8,224 bases of DNA from contig CAYUYM010000154.1 in assembly GCA_964449305.1 (NCBI GenBank), forward strand, positions 1 through 8,224, read 5' to 3'. Origin of the DNA: CAYUYM01 sp964449305. GTDB taxonomy: Bacteria; Bacteroidota; Ignavibacteria; SZUA-365; CAYQST01. This document shows positions 5,851-8,224 of this stretch, in pieces (the stretch's first letter is position 1; the number at the start of each line of letters is the position of its first letter). The translations under genes and the position numbers were made by a program. The notes beneath the pieces were generated by a model. That model did not search any database. It had not been told where the DNA came from and saw nothing but the letters and a program-made list of their open reading frames with translations.

Positions 5851-6540
5851 ATGGACCGTGACCACATCATCCAGGTGCTGCGCAGCGTGCCGCTCTTCTC
5901 GGCACTCGACGACGACGACCTCCACGAGATGAGCGCCCACTGCGCGGTGACGCGTCTCCCAAAGGGGCGGGTGATCTTTTGTGACGGCGATGCCTATCAC
6001 GGGTTCTACGTGGTGATCGCCGGAAGTGTGAAGGTGTACAAGCTCACGAAGGGCGGGCGGGAGACGGTGCTGCACGTGATCCGCCCCGGTAACACGCTTG
6101 CGGAGATACCCATGTTCACCGGCAGCGGGTACCCGGCGCATGCATCCACTCTCGAGCCGTCCACACTGCTCTGCGTGTCGAAGCACGGCTTCCTCGCCTC
6201 ACTGCGCTCGCGGCCTGATCTCGCCCTGAAGATGTTCGCCGGTCTCTCGCGCCGCGTCCGCGACCTTGGCGAGCAGCTCGAGCGCATCACAAGCCTCGAT
6301 GTCCGCACGCGTCTTCTGCGCTGGCTCGCCGACGAATACGAGAGCCAGAAGGGCGCGACCGTTGTGCCCATGGTCACATTGAACGTCCCGAAGTCCGTTC
6401 TTGCCGCCCAGATCGGCACCATCGTCGAGACGCTCTCGCGCACACTGAAACGGCTCGAGGGTGAGGGCCTCATCCGCGTCGTCCGCCGGAGGATCTTCAT
6501 CGAGGATCTCACCCGCCTCCGCGCAGAAGCGGAAGGGTGA
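5851..6540 (+). CDS. Crp/Fnr-family regulator, DNR/NnrR-like
   Basis: 229 residues from ATG 5851. A GTG at 5830 would add seven residues; neither has a clear Shine-Dalgarno, and TAATTT at 5840-5845 just before the ATG leaves a leaderless transcript possible. Residues about 14-130 are a cyclic-nucleotide-binding-fold sensor domain (FYVVIAGSVKVYKLTKGGRETVL at 52-74, then GNTLAEIPMF), close in pattern to Pseudomonas DNR. A dimerisation helix follows (about 125-150). The C-terminal winged helix has recognition helix VETLSRTLKRL (192-202), with Glu193, Ser196 and Arg197 as in FNR-type readers of TTGA. The four-cysteine Fe-S arrangement of true FNR is absent (Cys only at 31, 44 and 108), which fits a haem/NO-sensing type. 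It is divergent from ric-hemerythrin, its probable target. Physiological signal: inferred. Confidence 0.88.
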   Translation: MDRDHIIQVLRSVPLFSALDDDDLHEMSAHCAVTRLPKGRVIFCDGDAYHGFYVVIAGSVKVYKLTKGGRETVLHVIRPGNTLAEIPMFTGSGYPAHASTLEPSTLLCVSKHGFLASLRSRPDLALKMFAGLSRRVRDLGEQLERITSLDVRTRLLRWLADEYESQKGATVVPMVTLNVPKSVLAAQIGTIVETLSRTLKRLEGEGLIRVVRRRIFIEDLTRLRAEAEG

Positions 6541-6554
6541 CGTCCCCTTGGTAC

Positions 6555-6601
6555 GCGCCCGTTGGGGCACGGCGGGCCGCGTCCCAACGGGCGCTCTTTT
6601 T
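6555..6601 (+). terminator. strong intrinsic terminator after the Crp/Fnr gene
   Basis: GCGCCCGTTGGG (6555-6566) pairs perfectly with CCCAACGGGCGC (6583-6594), and the 16-base loop can add a short GGC/GCC pairing. TCTTTTT follows at once. It starts 15 bases after the stop codon and closes the regulator's transcription unit. Confidence 0.95.
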
Positions 6602-6620
6602 AAGTCCGCGGAAGAAAAAC

Positions 6621-6651
6621 TTGACATTGCGCAACGGAATCGCCATGTTTG
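6621..6651 (+). promoter_or_regulatory. possible promoter upstream of the 52-codon ORF
   Basis: TTGACA (6621-6626) is a perfect -35 box. After 17 bases comes CATGTTTG (6644-6651), which matches seven of eight positions of the Bacteroidota -7 consensus TAnnTTTG. It lies just after the regulator's terminator, so a new transcript for the downstream genes could start near 6657. Confidence 0.4.
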
Positions 6652-6847
6652 CGGCGACGGACGCAGAATGCGAATTCGCAGGCCAGCCAAGGAATGGCGA
6701 TGGTGCAAGATGCATGCATGATGGTGAGTGGACGCCTCCCGCGAAGGAGACATGGGGAGGCTGTTCCGCACTCCGACGGCCTGCGCTGCCGCGGACTGAG
6801 CCGCCGATCACGATTATTTTCATCAAAGTCTGGAGTTGTCTCATGAG

Positions 6848-6853
6848 AAGGAG
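6848..6853 (+). promoter_or_regulatory. perfect Shine-Dalgarno for the 52-codon ORF
   Basis: AAGGAG lies six bases before the ATG at 6860. It decides that start over the TTG at 6836 and over the ATG at 6843, which is in another frame and closes quickly. Confidence 0.7.
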
Positions 6854-6859
6854 AAATTC

Positions 6860-7018
6860 ATGGTGAACGCCACCCTCCTCGATGGCTGGCGCAGTGCGGG
6901 GTCGTATACGTTGACCATCCAGCAGGATGTGCTGTCACGCCTTCCCGCGGGACTGTATCGCTACGAACTGCGCATGGGCTCGGCGAGCACATCGCGTGTG
7001 ATGGTTCTCATCCACTGA
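6860..7018 (+). CDS. 52-residue ORF resembling the C-terminal half of a sorting/FlgD-like domain
   Basis: The protein starts MVNATLLDGW and contains AGSYTLTI, LPAGLYRYELRMG and SRVMVLIH. This is the pattern of the last three to four beta strands of the C-terminal sorting or FlgD-Ig-like domain on type IX-secreted proteins (DG...AG.y.v.......LpaGvY.Y.l......s..m.l). The first half of the domain, any signal peptide and any other domain are missing; in frame, a TGA at 6797-6799 closes the reading frame upstream. It has a perfect AAGGAG and is followed by a strong hairpin, then by a DUF7948/SBBP-protein gene. It may be the 3' remnant of a decayed secreted-protein gene, or a short gene expressed as such. 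Without a signal peptide, export by the usual route is not expected. Confidence 0.5.
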   Translation: MVNATLLDGWRSAGSYTLTIQQDVLSRLPAGLYRYELRMGSASTSRVMVLIH

Positions 7019-7029
7019 TTGCCCACTGT

Positions 7030-7057
7030 GGGCGGGGAGATGTGCTTCTCCCCGCCC
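7030..7057 (+). terminator. GC-rich hairpin between the 52-codon ORF and the SBBP gene
   Basis: GGGCGGGGAGA (7030-7040) pairs perfectly with TCTCCCCGCCC (7047-7057) around a six-base loop. No T tract follows (GCACATTC), so it is terminator-like rather than a classic intrinsic terminator. It starts 12 bases after the stop and ends about 20 bases before the next ATG, so it might attenuate or stabilise rather than fully stop transcription. Confidence 0.55.
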
Positions 7058-7077
7058 GCACATTCAACGAGGATATC

Positions 7078-8224
7078 ATGCATCGCATTGCATTTTTCGC
7101 ATGCCTTGGTGCGGCCTTCATCCTGTCAGTTCCCTGTGTGATGGCGCAATCACATGACAACACGCCCACCCGCGGTCTTCCGGGAATGATCGTAAAGAAC
7201 ACCGGGCAATGGGATCCCGCCATTCTCTATGCTGACATGCTTGGGCGGTATTATTTCACCATGGATGGTGTGTTGATGAACCCAGAGACAAGGTCGCCTC
7301 TGTCGCGCTCAGGTGCAGAATCAGGAGGCAGCAGCCTGAGCTACGTGTTTCGCACGAATGAGGTTGTGCACGTCGGCTTCACGCAGGTGACTGTTCTTCC
7401 GGCGGACGCTGTGGCGGGCAGGGGGAACATGTACATCGGCCCGGACCCGCATGACTGGCGTGAGAGGGTGCCCATGTATACAGCCGTGGTGTATCGCAAC
7501 GTACGCGATTCCATCGATATGCAATTCGTGGCAGACGATGGGAGCCTGCAATGCCGCATTCTTGCACGCCCTGGTGCCGCGCCGCCCGATATTGACGATG
7601 TGAGGATGGCTGTTCTGTCGCTGCAGAATGCAGACAACGCCAGTGCAGGAGGCGGCGACCAGGCACGACAGCACGGCAGGGAGTCTCGTGCATACACCAC
7701 CGCCGCAGATGGCTTCACCGGTGAGTACTCCGTCACTCTCGGCGGAGCTGGCCCCGATGTGATCTCAGAGATACACGAGCTGGAGGATGGAAGCATGATT
7801 GTGGTGGGGATGTGCGGAAGGGCCATGCTTCTGCCACCACTCACCGTCCAGCAGCCATCAATCTATGTCATGCGTCTGGACTGCGAGGCGCGCTCTGTGT
7901 TGTACTGCACATTGTATTCCGGGAAAAAGGGATCGATGCCAATGAACAATGTAATGAGTTGTTATATTCCAGTCGCATTCAAGGCAGATGGGCATGTGAT
8001 AGCCGGAGGCAACATCAGTAATCCTGCGAATCGATGGAATCTTCCTCTGACTCCTGACGCCATGGAAGTTCCTGATTCTGGGAGCGGTTTCTTTTATTTC
8101 TTCGATCTGGATCCAACTGGTATACTCACCTATGCCACCCTGTTCGGGAACAGGAGCACCGGGAGGATGGGCTACTGGGGCAGTTCGATCACCACCGACA
8201 TCCATGGCAATGTGTATATCGGTG
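7078..8224 (+). CDS. exported DUF7948/SBBP beta-propeller repeat protein, 3' end outside window
   Basis: The ATG at 7078 follows GAGGA with a 4-base gap, and 382 codons are open to the window edge with no stop. Residues 1-23 are a signal peptide (AFFACLGAAFILSV core, VMA|Q cleavage); LSVPC is not a lipobox because Pro precedes Cys. Residues about 37-190 match the N-terminal domain of SBBP-repeat proteins (DUF7948): VKNTGQWDPAILY, MYIGPDPHDWRERVPMY and VVYRNVRDSIDMQF. Then come SBBP-like propeller units (EYSVTLGGAGPDVISEI near 216-232; TYATLFGNRSTG ... DIHGNVYIG near 351-382). In this group such proteins usually end in a sorting domain and are surface or secreted proteins of unknown ligand. 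Codon use has somewhat less GC at third positions than ric or the regulator. Confidence 0.88.
   Translation, partial: MHRIAFFACLGAAFILSVPCVMAQSHDNTPTRGLPGMIVKNTGQWDPAILYADMLGRYYFTMDGVLMNPETRSPLSRSGAESGGSSLSYVFRTNEVVHVGFTQVTVLPADAVAGRGNMYIGPDPHDWRERVPMYTAVVYRNVRDSIDMQFVADDGSLQCRILARPGAAPPDIDDVRMAVLSLQNADNASAGGGDQARQHGRESRAYTTAADGFTGEYSVTLGGAGPDVISEIHELEDGSMIVVGMCGRAMLLPPLTVQQPSIYVMRLDCEARSVLYCTLYSGKKGSMPMNNVMSCYIPVAFKADGHVIAGGNISNPANRWNLPLTPDAMEVPDSGSGFFYFFDLDPTGILTYATLFGNRSTGRMGYWGSSITTDIHGNVYIG

Larger units (their letters stand above)
6603..6859 (+). other. leader-like intergenic region with palindromes
   Basis: No supported gene is present. The region holds an inverted repeat ATCGCCAT/ATGGCGAT (6639-6646/6694-6701) enclosing the perfect palindrome TGCGAATTCGCA (6669-6680). 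It also holds ATGCATGCAT (6710-6719) and GCCTCCC/GGGAGGC (6734-6740/6755-6761). Together with the upstream TTGACA box it could be a structured 5' leader of the 52-codon ORF. A tiny 15-codon frame at 6752-6799 has AAGGAG only two bases before its ATG and is not credible. Confidence 0.4.

Noticed and set aside
5851..6540. True FNR with an oxygen-sensing 4Fe-4S cluster
   Set aside because: The N-terminal cysteine cluster and fourth cysteine are absent, so a DNR/NnrR-like assignment is better.
7078..7146. Lipoprotein signal in the SBBP protein
   Set aside because: LSVPC has Pro directly before Cys, which does not fit the lipobox; VMA|Q fits signal peptidase I.

Overview
The window looks like a chromosomal segment from a GC-rich member (about 60% G+C by eye) of the Bacteroidota/Chlorobiota (FCB) group, possibly a Kapabacteria- or Ignavibacteria-like lineage. 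The clues are sorting-domain-like modules of the type IX secretion kind, a FISUMP C-terminal domain, and a DUF7948/SBBP-type surface protein. The exact lineage is an inference.

Layout. Positions 1-62 hold the 5' part of a tRNA-Trp (anticodon CCA) on the minus strand, cut by the window edge. Positions 63-680 have no convincing gene but hold several clean palindromes and repeats. A 164-residue protein of unknown function follows (681-1175, plus). After a pyrimidine-rich spacer comes a 915-residue secreted modular protein (1347-4094, plus): signal peptide, internal sorting-like domain, three 100-residue repeats, IPT/TIG-like, Fn3-like and FISUMP domains. It ends in a hairpin terminator, then a cluster of REP-like hairpin repeats (4247-4452).

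The best understood part is 4493-6602, a nitrosative/oxidative stress module. Two di-iron hemerythrin-fold genes lie in tandem on the minus strand: ric/scdA/ytfE-type Fe-S cluster repair protein, then a stand-alone hemerythrin. Divergent from them is a Crp/Fnr-family regulator resembling the NO-responsive DNR/NnrR branch. An FNR-type operator (TTGAC-N4-GTC) lies between the divergent genes, and the regulator's recognition helix has the E..SR pattern that reads such sites. The regulator gene ends in a very strong intrinsic terminator.

The right end (6603-8224) has a possible promoter and a structured-looking leader. These lead to a 52-codon ORF with a perfect Shine-Dalgarno that resembles only the C-terminal half of a sorting/FlgD-like beta domain. 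A strong GC hairpin follows, then the start of an exported DUF7948/SBBP-repeat protein that runs off the window.

I did not find a clearly new biological system. The most unusual items are the orphan sorting-domain fragment with its own expression signals, the self-contained NO-response module, and the unexplained symmetrical sequences in 63-680.
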